Source: Muribaculum sp.
Lineage (GTDB): Bacteria > Bacillota > Clostridia > Lachnospirales > Lachnospiraceae
Assembly (NCBI GenBank): GCA_023663505.1
Contig: JAMPHH010000012.1
Location: 10,645 to 74,644, forward strand
DNA: 64,000 nt
Direction: 5' to 3'
The first letter of the stretch is position 1. Each line of letters opens with the position of its first letter. A program made the translations under genes and the position numbers. The notes under the pieces were generated by a model, which saw nothing but the letters and a program-made list of their open reading frames with translations, ran no database searches and was not told the DNA's origin. Shown here in pieces: positions 8,408 through 16,039 of this stretch.

Positions 8408-8461
8408 GAATATTCCCACCTTCATGAACATTCCCACCTTCATGAATATTCCTACCTTCAT
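8405..8461 (-). repeat. Tandem 18-bp repeat carrying ribosome binding site and start codon
   Basis: Three consecutive 18-bp units (8405-8422, 8423-8440, 8441-8458) plus a final ATG at 8459-8461. Read on the minus strand each unit is AAGGTGGGAATATTCATG with one or two changes: a Shine-Dalgarno sequence, 7 nt, and an ATG. All ATGs are in frame with the AIR-synthase-like gene, so translation can start at any of them and add six residues per unit (MKVGIF or MKVGMF). Confidence 0.85.
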
Positions 8462-8470
8462 AGCCAACAA

Positions 8471-8543
8471 CCCCGCTGCATTCGCCAAACCAATCTCGTT
8501 GGATTTATGCTCATGCAAGCATTGGCAAGGCTCATTGCTCGCT
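8471..8543. repeat. Intergenic hairpin repeat, copy 2
   Basis: Carries the same ordered blocks as 2084-2170: CCCCGCTGC, ATTCGCCAAA, CATGCAAGCAT and GGCTCATTGC, with the first hairpin partly lost. It fills the spacer between the VanW gene end and the AIR-synthase-like gene leader. Confidence 0.45.
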
Positions 8544-8548
8544 TATTT

Positions 8549-10021
8549 CTAGTCCTCCTCGGGTGCGGGGGCAGGAGCGGGCGTGGTGAGCATGGCGATC
8601 ACATTTCTCACATGATCGATGCTTCCGGTTCCAATGGCAGCCATAATCTCGTTATAGGCATTAGGGTCTGAGGTGGCTGTTCCTACGGTTGCGCTTCTGG
8701 GCGTCATTTTGTAGCTGCTGCTGTTGATCTGCTCACGGCTTACCTCCACGCCGTCCTCCGTGACAACCTTCCACAGCCGAGCCTTGTAGCCCGTGTGGGC
8801 GCTCTCCGTGACAATACTTCCAAGAGGTCTTGAAGCGTCAGGATAAATCGCGTCTGTCTGCGGATTGATCACCTCCAATACCTCGCTCTCATACTTTACC
8901 TCGCGATTCGCGTTGCGGGTTTCCTTGCCATAGATATTAAACGTAATCCTCTTATCCTTCACAAAGCCCTCTATGTATACGGGATAATCCAGATTGTTCA
9001 CAAATCTAAAATCCTTGCCCGAGCTCTCGGCAATGGCAGCGTCCGCGGAAGGGTCTACATAGGACACGATCATAGAGTGATTATGACGCTCCGTCACCTC
9101 CAGCTCCGAATTGAGCACCGCGTTATATAATGTGGTGGATACCTGACAGATTCCGCCGCCCAGACTGTCCACAACCCTGCCGTTAATATAGGAGCCTGCC
9201 ATATAATAGCCGTTCGCCTCGCTAAAGGGTGATACCATCTCATAGGTGGAGAATTCCTCGCCGGGATACAGGGTAGTGCCATTGATCAGATTGCACCCGT
9301 TTTCCACATTGGCGCTTCTGGAAGCGCCGGACGTGCGATAGGAGGTAGTAAAGCTCCCCAACAGGTCTGTCACATTCGCCAGCTCCTCAGCGCTTCCCAA
9401 CGGCTTATCTACAATAATCTCCAAGGCGATGCGACAAGGCTCATGATCCCAATCACCTGTCAGATAATCATAAATCTTGTCAATGGAAGCCTCCACGTCA
9501 ATCATAGCGCCTTCCACGCCCTCTACTACCTTAAACTGTCCCTCCTCGTTCCTGTTCAGGGAGACGTTGACTGCCTTTTTGTCATATTTTACACATTTTT
9601 CCGCCAACACCGTGTCAATGGCTTCCATGTCAAAATCAAGCTCTATGGGAAAATAATAGTTTTCATGCGCCAGATTCTCCAAAATCTTATAGCGCTCAAT
9701 AATATTTCCCTTTCTGCCATGCTGTACCGCTTCCTCGGGCATTGTGGTGTTCACCCAAGTCATGCCCAGATCTCCTGCCGTAATCAGCACCTCCCGACCT
9801 CCTGCAGCCTCCAAGGTAATCTCTGTGGTCTGCAGATTCTCCACATAGGACTCCACCGCTGCTCTGGCTTCCGTCGCGGTCTTGCCCGACAGCTCAATGT
9901 CCCCTGCATATATGCCCTGCTTGATCGTATCCGCTCCCGCCGCCTGTACCTCTGCACTGAAGGTAAACACCAACGCTATCCCAAGCAATACTGTTTTTCC
10001 CATTTTCCAAAATTTCTTCAT
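8549..10021 (-). CDS. VanW family protein with peptidoglycan-binding-like domain
   Basis: About 490 residues. An N-terminal signal peptide or anchor (MKKFWKMGKTVLLGIALVFT, cleavable after VQA) is followed by a putative peptidoglycan-binding-like region (about 35-220) and a VanW domain (about 225-360) with GCNLINGTTLYPGEEFS and GGGICQVSTTLYNAVLNS. The tail is proline- and acid-rich (PAPAPAPEED). It is exported and probably attached to the cell wall; VanW's biochemical function is unsettled. The ATG at 10021 has a GGAGGAG site 6 nt upstream. It is monocistronic as far as can be seen and is not part of a vancomycin resistance cluster. Confidence 0.88.
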   Translation of the reverse strand: MKKFWKMGKTVLLGIALVFTFSAEVQAAGADTIKQGIYAGDIELSGKTATEARAAVESYVENLQTTEITLEAAGGREVLITAGDLGMTWVNTTMPEEAVQHGRKGNIIERYKILENLAHENYYFPIELDFDMEAIDTVLAEKCVKYDKKAVNVSLNRNEEGQFKVVEGVEGAMIDVEASIDKIYDYLTGDWDHEPCRIALEIIVDKPLGSAEELANVTDLLGSFTTSYRTSGASRSANVENGCNLINGTTLYPGEEFSTYEMVSPFSEANGYYMAGSYINGRVVDSLGGGICQVSTTLYNAVLNSELEVTERHNHSMIVSYVDPSADAAIAESSGKDFRFVNNLDYPVYIEGFVKDKRITFNIYGKETRNANREVKYESEVLEVINPQTDAIYPDASRPLGSIVTESAHTGYKARLWKVVTEDGVEVSREQINSSSYKMTPRSATVGTATSDPNAYNEIMAAIGTGSIDHVRNVIAMLTTPAPAPAPEED

Positions 10022-10048
10022 AGCTGACTCCTCCATCTGTCATAGTGC

Positions 10049-10164
10049 CTGCAAAACATAACAGTTCAACCCACTCATGAAATAATTCACAATCCGTGCT
10101 TAGTGTGCAAGCACCCACGAACAGCTTGCAAATCGTTTCATGGCTAAACTGTTACTGCAAAACA
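10049..10164. repeat. Small palindromic element flanked by 10-bp direct repeats (MITE-like)
   Basis: A 96-bp imperfect palindrome begins TAACAGTT and ends AACTGTTA, with inner CATGAAA/TTTCATG arms and a central TGCAAGC/GCTTGCA hairpin. It is flanked on both sides by the direct repeat CTGCAAAACA (10049-10058 and 10155-10164). Terminal inverted repeats inside direct repeats are the structure expected of a miniature transposable element with a target-site duplication. A structured leader upstream of the VanW gene is the alternative. Confidence 0.5.
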
Positions 10165-10190
10165 GAATAATCTATAAATAAATTGAATTA

Positions 10191-10295
10191 CTACAAAAAG
10201 TATGCTAAAGTGGGAATTACCATGGCGATCACAAGCAGGATCACTATCACTGCGGCTATCCGTTGCTTTGTTTTTTTGTTATGCATATTAAACAT
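10191..10295 (-). CDS. 34-residue single-pass membrane peptide
   Basis: A small gene translating to MFNMHNKKTKQRIAAVIVIL followed by a hydrophobic run and a short tail. A strong ribosome binding site (GAGGAG, 5 nt upstream) supports it. A basic N-terminus then one membrane helix (about residues 13-33) is the layout of small membrane proteins such as Prli42 or DUF4044-type peptides of Firmicutes, though similarity at this length is weak. It lies between the VanW gene and a divergent gene at 10350. The function is unknown; the good start site and typical composition argue that it is real. Confidence 0.6.
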   Translation of the reverse strand: MFNMHNKKTKQRIAAVIVILLVIAMVIPTLAYFL

Positions 10296-10349
10296 AATGA
10301 CTCCTCATTTCTCATGTGCATAAATTTTTTATCTGAAAGGATATTATAT

Positions 10350-11009
10350 ATGAATTTCTATGTTTTGACAAGTTTATTTATATTTAATAGGAAACTTTAT
10401 ATTTTAGCAAGTTTAATTATATTTATTATGGTTATCGGACACAATCTGCGCAAGAGCCGAAATATCAAGGAAAAGCAGGAAATGAGCTTCTGGGAGCGGG
10501 AGCGGCTATCCAATCAGGTGCGCCGCAAGCCGCTTGATGATTTGGATTACATCAAAATCCCACTGGAAAGCCTGCCCATGCAGCTCCTTTGCGAGGACGA
10601 AAAGGTTGCCGACATTCAACGCATAATGAATGAGTTGTCCCTAGAGCCCATTGTAAACCTTACCGGCTTATCAAACACGGATTTAAAATTTGAATACGGG
10701 ACTGCCAATATCACCTATCTGATGAAATATGACCAGAACTATACCGTTCTGGCAAGCACCCTGCAGCAGTGGGCGGATATTTTGTACCAAAAGGGCTATC
10801 TCGAGGAAACGCGACAAGTTCTTGAATTTGCCGTGAGCACCCATACGGACGTGAGCCACAGCTACACCATGCTCGCCGATATCTACGAGAAGCAAAACCA
10901 CACCGAGCTGATTCCGCAGCTGATAGAGACCGCCAAAACCCTTAACTCTCTGAATAAAGAGGTCATTCTGCGTCATTTGTCAGAGCGCGATGGTTCAGCC
11001 TCCCGCTGA
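10350..11009 (+). CDS. Membrane-anchored protein with TPR-like C-terminal region
   Basis: A 219-residue protein with an N-terminal membrane anchor (about residues 5-33), a basic segment (RKSRNIKEKQEMSFWERE), a central region (about 60-140), and a helical C-terminal part (about 145-215) whose WADILYQKGYLEETRQVLEF and YTMLADIYEKQNHTELIPQL resemble tetratricopeptide repeats. GAAAGG lies 9 nt before the ATG. TPR-like domains usually mediate protein contacts; the partner is unknown. The 3' end overlaps the convergent exonuclease gene by 15 bp. Confidence 0.68.
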   Translation: MNFYVLTSLFIFNRKLYILASLIIFIMVIGHNLRKSRNIKEKQEMSFWERERLSNQVRRKPLDDLDYIKIPLESLPMQLLCEDEKVADIQRIMNELSLEPIVNLTGLSNTDLKFEYGTANITYLMKYDQNYTVLASTLQQWADILYQKGYLEETRQVLEFAVSTHTDVSHSYTMLADIYEKQNHTELIPQLIETAKTLNSLNKEVILRHLSERDGSASR

Positions 11010-11741
11010 GCCGTCAGACAAAACGCCGCTCTTAATCTTGTCTATCCATCGGCTCGCCTCGCTTCTGGTCAGTCTTTCTATATCTACATTCATAACTATT
11101 GTATGCTGCTCAAGCAGACGATATAACTGTTCTTTTTGTGCTTTTGTGGCGGGGGTGTCCCGTTTGATTTGAAAATGCAGGGGTGATGGCTGAAACAAAT
11201 GACCGCCCTCCTGCGCTTCCTTTTCATAAAAAAGCTCCGCAAGCTTATGATACAGAAAATGTGTGGCTCTCGCATCTTCCAATGCCCTGTGTGCGTGATG
11301 CTCTATTTTGTAGTATTGGCAGAGATAATCTAAGCTGCGATGCTCGAGCTCTGTCAGATATTTACGGGCAAGCTTCAGGGTGTCTATGGCGTTTTTCTCA
11401 AAGGAAAGCTTCCTGTCAACTGCGGCTTTCTTCAAAAAGGAATAATCAAACAAAATGCTATGTCCCAAAAGTGGTAAATCCCCGAGAAAATCTATCACAG
11501 TGGGCAGAACGTCCTCAATGTATGGCGCGTCGCGAAGCTGCTCGTCCCGAATGCCTGTCAACTGCACAATGTGCTCGTCTAATGCTCTGGCGGGATTGAC
11601 GAGGATTGAAAGGGTCTCCGTAATCTGCCCGTCGATTACCTTGAGCGCACCGATCTCGATGATTTTATCCTGCTTGGGGTGCAGGCCGGTGGTCTCCAAA
11701 TCTATGCTGATGTATGTGTCTATGATAGGGGGTGTTGACAT
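10995..11741 (-). CDS. DnaQ-type 3'-5' exonuclease (PolC/epsilon-like)
   Basis: A 248-residue protein with a DEDDh exonuclease domain in its first 170 residues: ISIDLETTGLHP (Exo I, Asp and Glu), GHSILFDYSFL (Exo II), and HHAHRALEDA (Exo III with the catalytic His). The C-terminal 60 residues (PATKAQKEQLYRLLEQHTIV onward) form a small helical domain that may aid nucleic-acid binding. The enzyme probably trims DNA or RNA 3' ends during repair. It stands alone, with palindromic repeat copy A directly upstream. Confidence 0.88.
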   Translation of the reverse strand: MSTPPIIDTYISIDLETTGLHPKQDKIIEIGALKVIDGQITETLSILVNPARALDEHIVQLTGIRDEQLRDAPYIEDVLPTVIDFLGDLPLLGHSILFDYSFLKKAAVDRKLSFEKNAIDTLKLARKYLTELEHRSLDYLCQYYKIEHHAHRALEDARATHFLYHKLAELFYEKEAQEGGHLFQPSPLHFQIKRDTPATKAQKEQLYRLLEQHTIVMNVDIERLTRSEASRWIDKIKSGVLSDGSAGG

Positions 11742-11830
11742 TTTTGTGATTTCCTTTCTGGTATATATTTCGTGAGCTTGCAGCGGAATGGTTGTAATGG
11801 TTTAGCCTTTAAATCATAGTGCGGTGGGGC

Positions 11831-12055
11831 GGCGGGAGATGACAGGGAGTGTTTCGCGGACTGGCTGCGGTTGGGGGTTTTCTAATAGTGCGGGGAAGGG
11901 GGTTGCAATTTGCGGGTCGGCTTTAAGGTGCATCCATGCACCATAAAGCCTGAAATGCGCGTCCGTGCGCATTTCACCCTAGGTTTTGGACGCACTATAA
12001 GAAAACGCTCCAACCTTCGCCGAAGTCCGCGAAACACTCCCTGTCATCTCCCGCC
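11831..12055. repeat. 225-bp palindromic repeat element, copy A
   Basis: Begins GGCGGGAG and ends CTCCCGCC. The outer arms pair perfectly over 32 bp. Inside are a second stem (GTTTTCTAATAGTGCG against CGCACTATAAGAAAAC, with one A-A mismatch) and two apical hairpins (GGTGCATCCATGCACC; GAAATGCGC-N6-GCGCATTTC). Flanking AT-rich bases (TCATAGTGCG on the left) are partly shared with the other copies. It lies in the spacer between the radical-SAM and exonuclease genes. Confidence 0.85.
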
Positions 12056-12125
12056 TTGGTACTCGCATATTGTAAATATGCTCAGCTTTCAAATCATTTT
12101 ATGGCTGAGCTGTCATTGTGGCGAT

Positions 12126-13910
12126 TTAGGGGCGGATAAGCGTGGTAAATGCCGCATAGGTTAAGGGGTCTCGGGCATTGTAATCAAAAAGGACGTAATT
12201 GGGCAGCTTGTCCGCCATAGCCTTTGCCTGTGATTCCTCAGGGGCGGAGTGGCGGTAAGCCCGCATCTCCTCCCTGTCCCACACGGGGTAGAAGAAGGGC
12301 TCTAAATGTGTCATTTTACTCATTTGCTTCCAATCATAAGCCTCGTATGACGGCAGGTAGACCCGATTTTGCTCCTCTGTCTGGTAGAACTCCCGAATCC
12401 TTTGTCTGACAGATGCGTCTATATCCATGGCGAATTCGGGGCGGCTCTTTGGCTTTTCCCGCAAAAGCATATCATAGGTCAAAAGCTCCCGATAGAACGT
12501 CTCGTAAGTACCGTCATATCGCCGCGCAAACGAAAGCAATACATGATAGCGATACACTCTGGCGGGGCTTTGGTTAAAAAACCCCTGCTCTCTGTAAAAG
12601 TCCGCAAGAGTCTCATACATGGCAAAGGGGCTCTCGAATGCCTGTTCCAAGAAGGACAGCGTGTGGACAAACTGACCACTGTTGTAATATTGCTCCACCA
12701 TCTCCTCAATTCCTTTTAGGCGCAGCACATCTTTGTAAGAAAGCCACTTGGTATAGAGCACCTCATAGGGCGGCTTAGAAAGATAGCAGATGCCAAATTC
12801 GTCCGCCCTCTCCGCCAAGGGAGAGCCCTTTAAAACCTTTAGAAATCCAAGTTGAAGCTGCTCGGGCTTCATCGCATACACTCGGTTAAAGGAATTCCCA
12901 AAGCTCTCATAATCCTCATAGGGAAGTCCGGCAATCAAATCAAGATGCAGGTGAACATTATGTCCCCTGTGAATGGCGGCAACCGCTGCCTCCAATCGCT
13001 CCATATCGGAATGACGGTTGACTGCCTCAAGCGTCTTAGGATTGACAGACTGTACCCCAATCTCTAGCTGCGTCAAGCCCGAGCACATCTGACCGAGCAG
13101 CGCAAGCTCCTCCTCCTGCAGAATATCGGCGGAAATCTCAAAATGAAAATTAGTGACACCGTTGTCATGTTCATGAATATATCGCCAGATTGCTTTCGTG
13201 TGCTCATGGTCACAGTTAAAGGTTCTGTCCACGAATTTGACCTGTTTTACCCGATTGTCCAAGAAGAATTGCAGCTCCCCCTTCACGGTCTCCATATCCC
13301 GCAGGCGCACCTGTCTTTGGGCGGCGGACAGACAATAGCTGCAGCGGTAGGGACAGCCCCTGCTCGTCTCATAATAAATGATTCGATTGGCAAAATCCTC
13401 CGTGTGGTCATAGAGAAAGGGCAGCTCCGTTAAGGGTATCGGCTCTCTGGCAAGCGTGTAGCCACTCGGAAGGCACAGCCCTGAAATATCGGACAGATTG
13501 CGTGCGATTCCCTTCGTCTGTCCCACATACCATTGCAGCAGCTCCTTGAAGGTAGCCTCCCCCTCTCCCACCATAATACCCTTCACATGGGGAAACTGTT
13601 TCAAAATATCCGATCCGTTGTATGTCACCTCCGGTCCGCCTAACCAAAGCTCTGTGCGGGGCAATAGCTTGGGGCATTCCCGAAGCAGCTCTTGAACCAT
13701 ATTCCAATTCCAGATATAACAGGAAAACCCGACAACGTCGGGTTCTCTCCTATAAATATCCGCCAAAATATCCTGCATCTGTTGATTAATGGTGTACTCC
13801 GCCAGTTCAATATAGGGCGCCAGCTCGTCCCCTGCGTATGCCCGCAGGCTGTATATCGCCGGATTGGAGTGAATGTATTTTGCGTTGATTGCCACAAGTA
13901 AGAATTTCAT
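12126..13910 (-). CDS. B12-binding radical SAM protein (DUF4080-type)
   Basis: A 594-residue protein with an N-terminal cobalamin-binding Rossmann domain (about 1-140, including VVGFSCYIWN and WLGGPEVTYNG), a radical SAM domain with the cluster motif RGCPYRCSYCLS (Cys 186, 190, 193), and a C-terminal region (about 380-594) of the DUF4080 type. Enzymes of this layout methylate or rearrange unreactive carbons using SAM and cobalamin; the substrate is unknown. The gene is alone, ending near palindromic repeat copy A, and the two-component genes lie upstream on the same strand. Confidence 0.87.
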   Translation of the reverse strand: MKFLLVAINAKYIHSNPAIYSLRAYAGDELAPYIELAEYTINQQMQDILADIYRREPDVVGFSCYIWNWNMVQELLRECPKLLPRTELWLGGPEVTYNGSDILKQFPHVKGIMVGEGEATFKELLQWYVGQTKGIARNLSDISGLCLPSGYTLAREPIPLTELPFLYDHTEDFANRIIYYETSRGCPYRCSYCLSAAQRQVRLRDMETVKGELQFFLDNRVKQVKFVDRTFNCDHEHTKAIWRYIHEHDNGVTNFHFEISADILQEEELALLGQMCSGLTQLEIGVQSVNPKTLEAVNRHSDMERLEAAVAAIHRGHNVHLHLDLIAGLPYEDYESFGNSFNRVYAMKPEQLQLGFLKVLKGSPLAERADEFGICYLSKPPYEVLYTKWLSYKDVLRLKGIEEMVEQYYNSGQFVHTLSFLEQAFESPFAMYETLADFYREQGFFNQSPARVYRYHVLLSFARRYDGTYETFYRELLTYDMLLREKPKSRPEFAMDIDASVRQRIREFYQTEEQNRVYLPSYEAYDWKQMSKMTHLEPFFYPVWDREEMRAYRHSAPEESQAKAMADKLPNYVLFDYNARDPLTYAAFTTLIRP

Positions 13911-13955
13911 AATAATCCCCTTGTATATCGAAGACTGTCTGCGATATTGCCCAAG

Positions 13956-14342
13956 TCAAAGGTTATCCCCATTATTTCTCTCCAAGACCTGTCTGATTCG
14001 TCTCTTTAAATCCGCTCCGTCGAAGGGCTTGACAATATAATCCATGATGCCGAGCTGACTGCCCTGCTGTGCCACGTGTTCGTCATCAGCGGCGGTCAGG
14101 AAAATCACGGGCAATGTCCTGCCATTGTCCAGCTTGCGAATCTCCTCTAATGTCTGTATGCCGTCCATCTCGGGCATCTGAATGTCCAGAAGCATCAAGT
14201 CCGCCTGCGCGCGGCTCAGATATTTGACTGCCCTTGCGCCCGCGATCATCGGTATCACCTCATATTCATCTTCTAGCGTCTGCTCAATCGTCGCCAGATT
14301 CACCGCATTGTCATCGACTGCCAAAATAATCGCTTTCTCCAT
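13956..14342 (-). CDS. Single-domain response regulator (CheY-like receiver)
   Basis: A 128-residue stand-alone receiver domain: the acidic pair in LAVDDNAVN (Asp 10-11), the phosphoacceptor Asp 53 in LLDIQMPEMDG, and Lys 105 in YIVKPF. No output domain follows, so it acts through protein contacts or phosphotransfer. It lies 23 bp downstream of a free Hpt gene, so the pair probably exchanges phosphate. The hybrid kinase at 25.6-27.9 kb is a possible upstream donor, but that is inference. Confidence 0.9.
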   Translation of the reverse strand: MEKAIILAVDDNAVNLATIEQTLEDEYEVIPMIAGARAVKYLSRAQADLMLLDIQMPEMDGIQTLEEIRKLDNGRTLPVIFLTAADDEHVAQQGSQLGIMDYIVKPFDGADLKRRIRQVLERNNGDNL

Positions 14343-14365
14343 AAATCCTCACGTCCCTCCGTCAT

Positions 14366-14998
14366 TCAGCCCAAATCCTGTATCAAGGTCTCCAAAAGCT
14401 CCTCCGCTTCGTTATGCTCGTACATTTTGATCAATGTCTGCACCTGCTCCAACCTCGCCCGAACCTCCTCGGGAACGGCATGGTCTAGCAGCTCCTCCAC
14501 ACTCTTTGCGGCGTCCTTTGCCTTGAAGGAGGAGAGCTTTTGATATATCTCCTGAATCCTTGTAAGCATCTCTGCGGTCTCGATAGGAGCAAGCTCCTTG
14601 ACCTCTTTCTCCGCAAACTGTCCGAATTGCTGCTGCTTTAGCACGCGCTCAATCTCCGAGAGGCAATCGTGGTAGCAGGTAAACAGAGTCTCCGCATTTT
14701 CCTTGATATATGTAATGTCCGAAGCCTTGCCTGCCGTCTCGTGCTGTTTGGCGAGCGCGGAGAGCTTTTTCGCGCCGATATTGGCGGCAGCTCCCTTCAA
14801 GCCATGTACCTCAATGACATATCGCTGTATGTCCTGCTTGTCGAGCAATTCCTCTAAGAGTCCTGCCCTTTTCATGCCATCGGTGTAAAAAAGGTCTATC
14901 AATTCAAGATAAATTTCTATACCGCCCTGCTGCATTACCGCAGATACTACGTCTATGTCGGTCATGAATAATTTGATCAATTCTGCTTCCACTGTCAT
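14366..14998 (-). CDS. Hpt domain phosphotransfer protein
   Basis: A 210-residue, all-helical protein. The N-terminal 100 residues form a histidine phosphotransfer domain with phospho-His 65 in YVIEVHGLKGAAANIGA. The C-terminal half (about 115-210) is helical and charged, with no known domain. I chose the ATG at 14998 (GGGG just upstream) over a more distal in-frame start because the intervening residues are not family-like. It precedes the CheY-like receiver gene and likely passes phosphate to it. Confidence 0.85.
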   Translation of the reverse strand: MTVEAELIKLFMTDIDVVSAVMQQGGIEIYLELIDLFYTDGMKRAGLLEELLDKQDIQRYVIEVHGLKGAAANIGAKKLSALAKQHETAGKASDITYIKENAETLFTCYHDCLSEIERVLKQQQFGQFAEKEVKELAPIETAEMLTRIQEIYQKLSSFKAKDAAKSVEELLDHAVPEEVRARLEQVQTLIKMYEHNEAEELLETLIQDLG

Positions 14999-15124
14999 CA
15001 CCCCTTTTTGGATAATGCAATCATAACATATTTTAGGGGAATTTGCCAATAGAATCGTTGGGGGTGGTGTAAATTTGTAGAATCGGTTAGGGCGTGAATT
15101 GTAACTAGAATTGCGCGGAGGGGC

Positions 15125-15349
15125 GGCGGGAGAAGACTGGGAGGGTTTGGCGGACGGGCTGCGGTTGGGTGTTTTCTAATAGTGCGGGGGAGGGGAATTG
15201 CGGTTTACGGGTCGGCTTTAAGGTGCATCCATGCACCTAAAGCCTGAAATGCGCATCCGTGCGCATTTCACCCTACGTTCCTAACGCACTATAAGAAAAC
15301 GCTCCAACCTTCGCCGAAGTCCGCCAAACCCTCCCAGTCTTCTCCCGCC
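15125..15349. repeat. 225-bp palindromic repeat element, copy B
   Basis: Same length, orientation and internal structure as copy A. The outer 31-bp arms pair perfectly, although four positions differ from copy A; each difference is matched by a compensating change in the other arm. The inner hairpins with GGTGCATCCATGCACC and GAAATGCGC are conserved. Flanks AATTGCGC (left) and GTGCGAATT (right) extend the inverted repeat. Confidence 0.85.
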
Positions 15350-15371
15350 TTGGTTTCGGTGCGAATTTAAT

Positions 15372-15553
15372 TCACCAGTATTTTATGCTTGAATCATACA
15401 CACTAAGGCTTTCGGAATCAGCCTCATCAAAATCATAATAATTTTCACCACATACAGGGCAAACATAATTCCCATCCCCTGTATATTCCATTTCTCCATG
15501 TTTTTTCTTGCCACACTTAAAGTAGTTCCAAACTTCTATGGATAACAACCATC
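15372..15553 (-). pseudogene. Remnant of a zinc-ribbon protein gene
   Basis: The minus strand reads WNYFKCGKKKHGEMEYTGDG then NYVCPVCGENYYDFDEAD and ends at a stop at 15372-15374. Cysteines in C-x(n)-CPVC spacing suggest a zinc ribbon. Upstream the frame is closed by a TAA and lacks a convincing ribosome binding site. The frame breaks down near the small palindrome AACCATCTTGGTT at 15547, which also marks the broken end of the integrase remnant. I read it as a 5'-truncated gene. Confidence 0.4.
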
Positions 15554-15595
15554 TTGGTTTTTGAATGCCGTATTATCTGAGTGTACATACTATTA

Positions 15596-15919
15596 TCAAA
15601 AATTTTCATTATCCATGTTTCTGTATTCATCTGAGGAACAATCAAGGCACAAATTTCCAAACATATCTATTTCAACCCCACTGTCACCAGTCTGTCGCTG
15701 AAATTCAAGTCCATCTGCAAATGGGTCAAACTGACAACCACAGTTCTCACACACTTCATAATAAATTCCGTTGTCCATATCATTTATTGCTTTAATTGCA
15801 CATTCACCACATAAGCACTTTGTAAGATAGTCATAATTTTTTAATGTTTCCATCTCAAAATCTTCACGTGCTTCTTCTACGTCAAACTCTTTTCCACAAT
15901 ATTCACATACTTTAGTCAT
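15596..15919 (-). CDS. Small zinc-ribbon protein
   Basis: About 107 residues with four paired-cysteine clusters: CEYCGKEF near the start, CLCGEC near 36, CENCGCQF near 58 and CLDC near 91. These probably form one or two zinc-binding knuckles. There is no signal or membrane segment. I place the start at the ATG 15919, with a GGGGG-containing site 8 nt upstream; a GTG at 15934 is also in frame. The gene is AT-rich and lies in the accessory region. No function can be assigned. Confidence 0.6.
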   Translation of the reverse strand: MTKVCEYCGKEFDVEEAREDFEMETLKNYDYLTKCLCGECAIKAINDMDNGIYYEVCENCGCQFDPFADGLEFQRQTGDSGVEIDMFGNLCLDCSSDEYRNMDNENF

Positions 15920-16039
15920 AACATGAACCCCCACTGTATTTTCTATGACATTTAGTATTGATGCCTGTTTATTATAAACCTATAATACTCGGACTGTATA
16001 TGCTATATGTGTCATATATTTCAACACATAAACTTATTT

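Noticed and set aside
8405..8461. Possible CRISPR or iteron array
   Set aside because: Three contiguous 18-bp units without spacers, each holding a ribosome binding site and ATG; it is better explained as a duplicated start region.
15091..15105. 15-bp word GGCGTGAATTGTAAC shared with 58689-58703
   Set aside because: A single 15-base match is expected by chance in 64 kb, and the flanks are unrelated.
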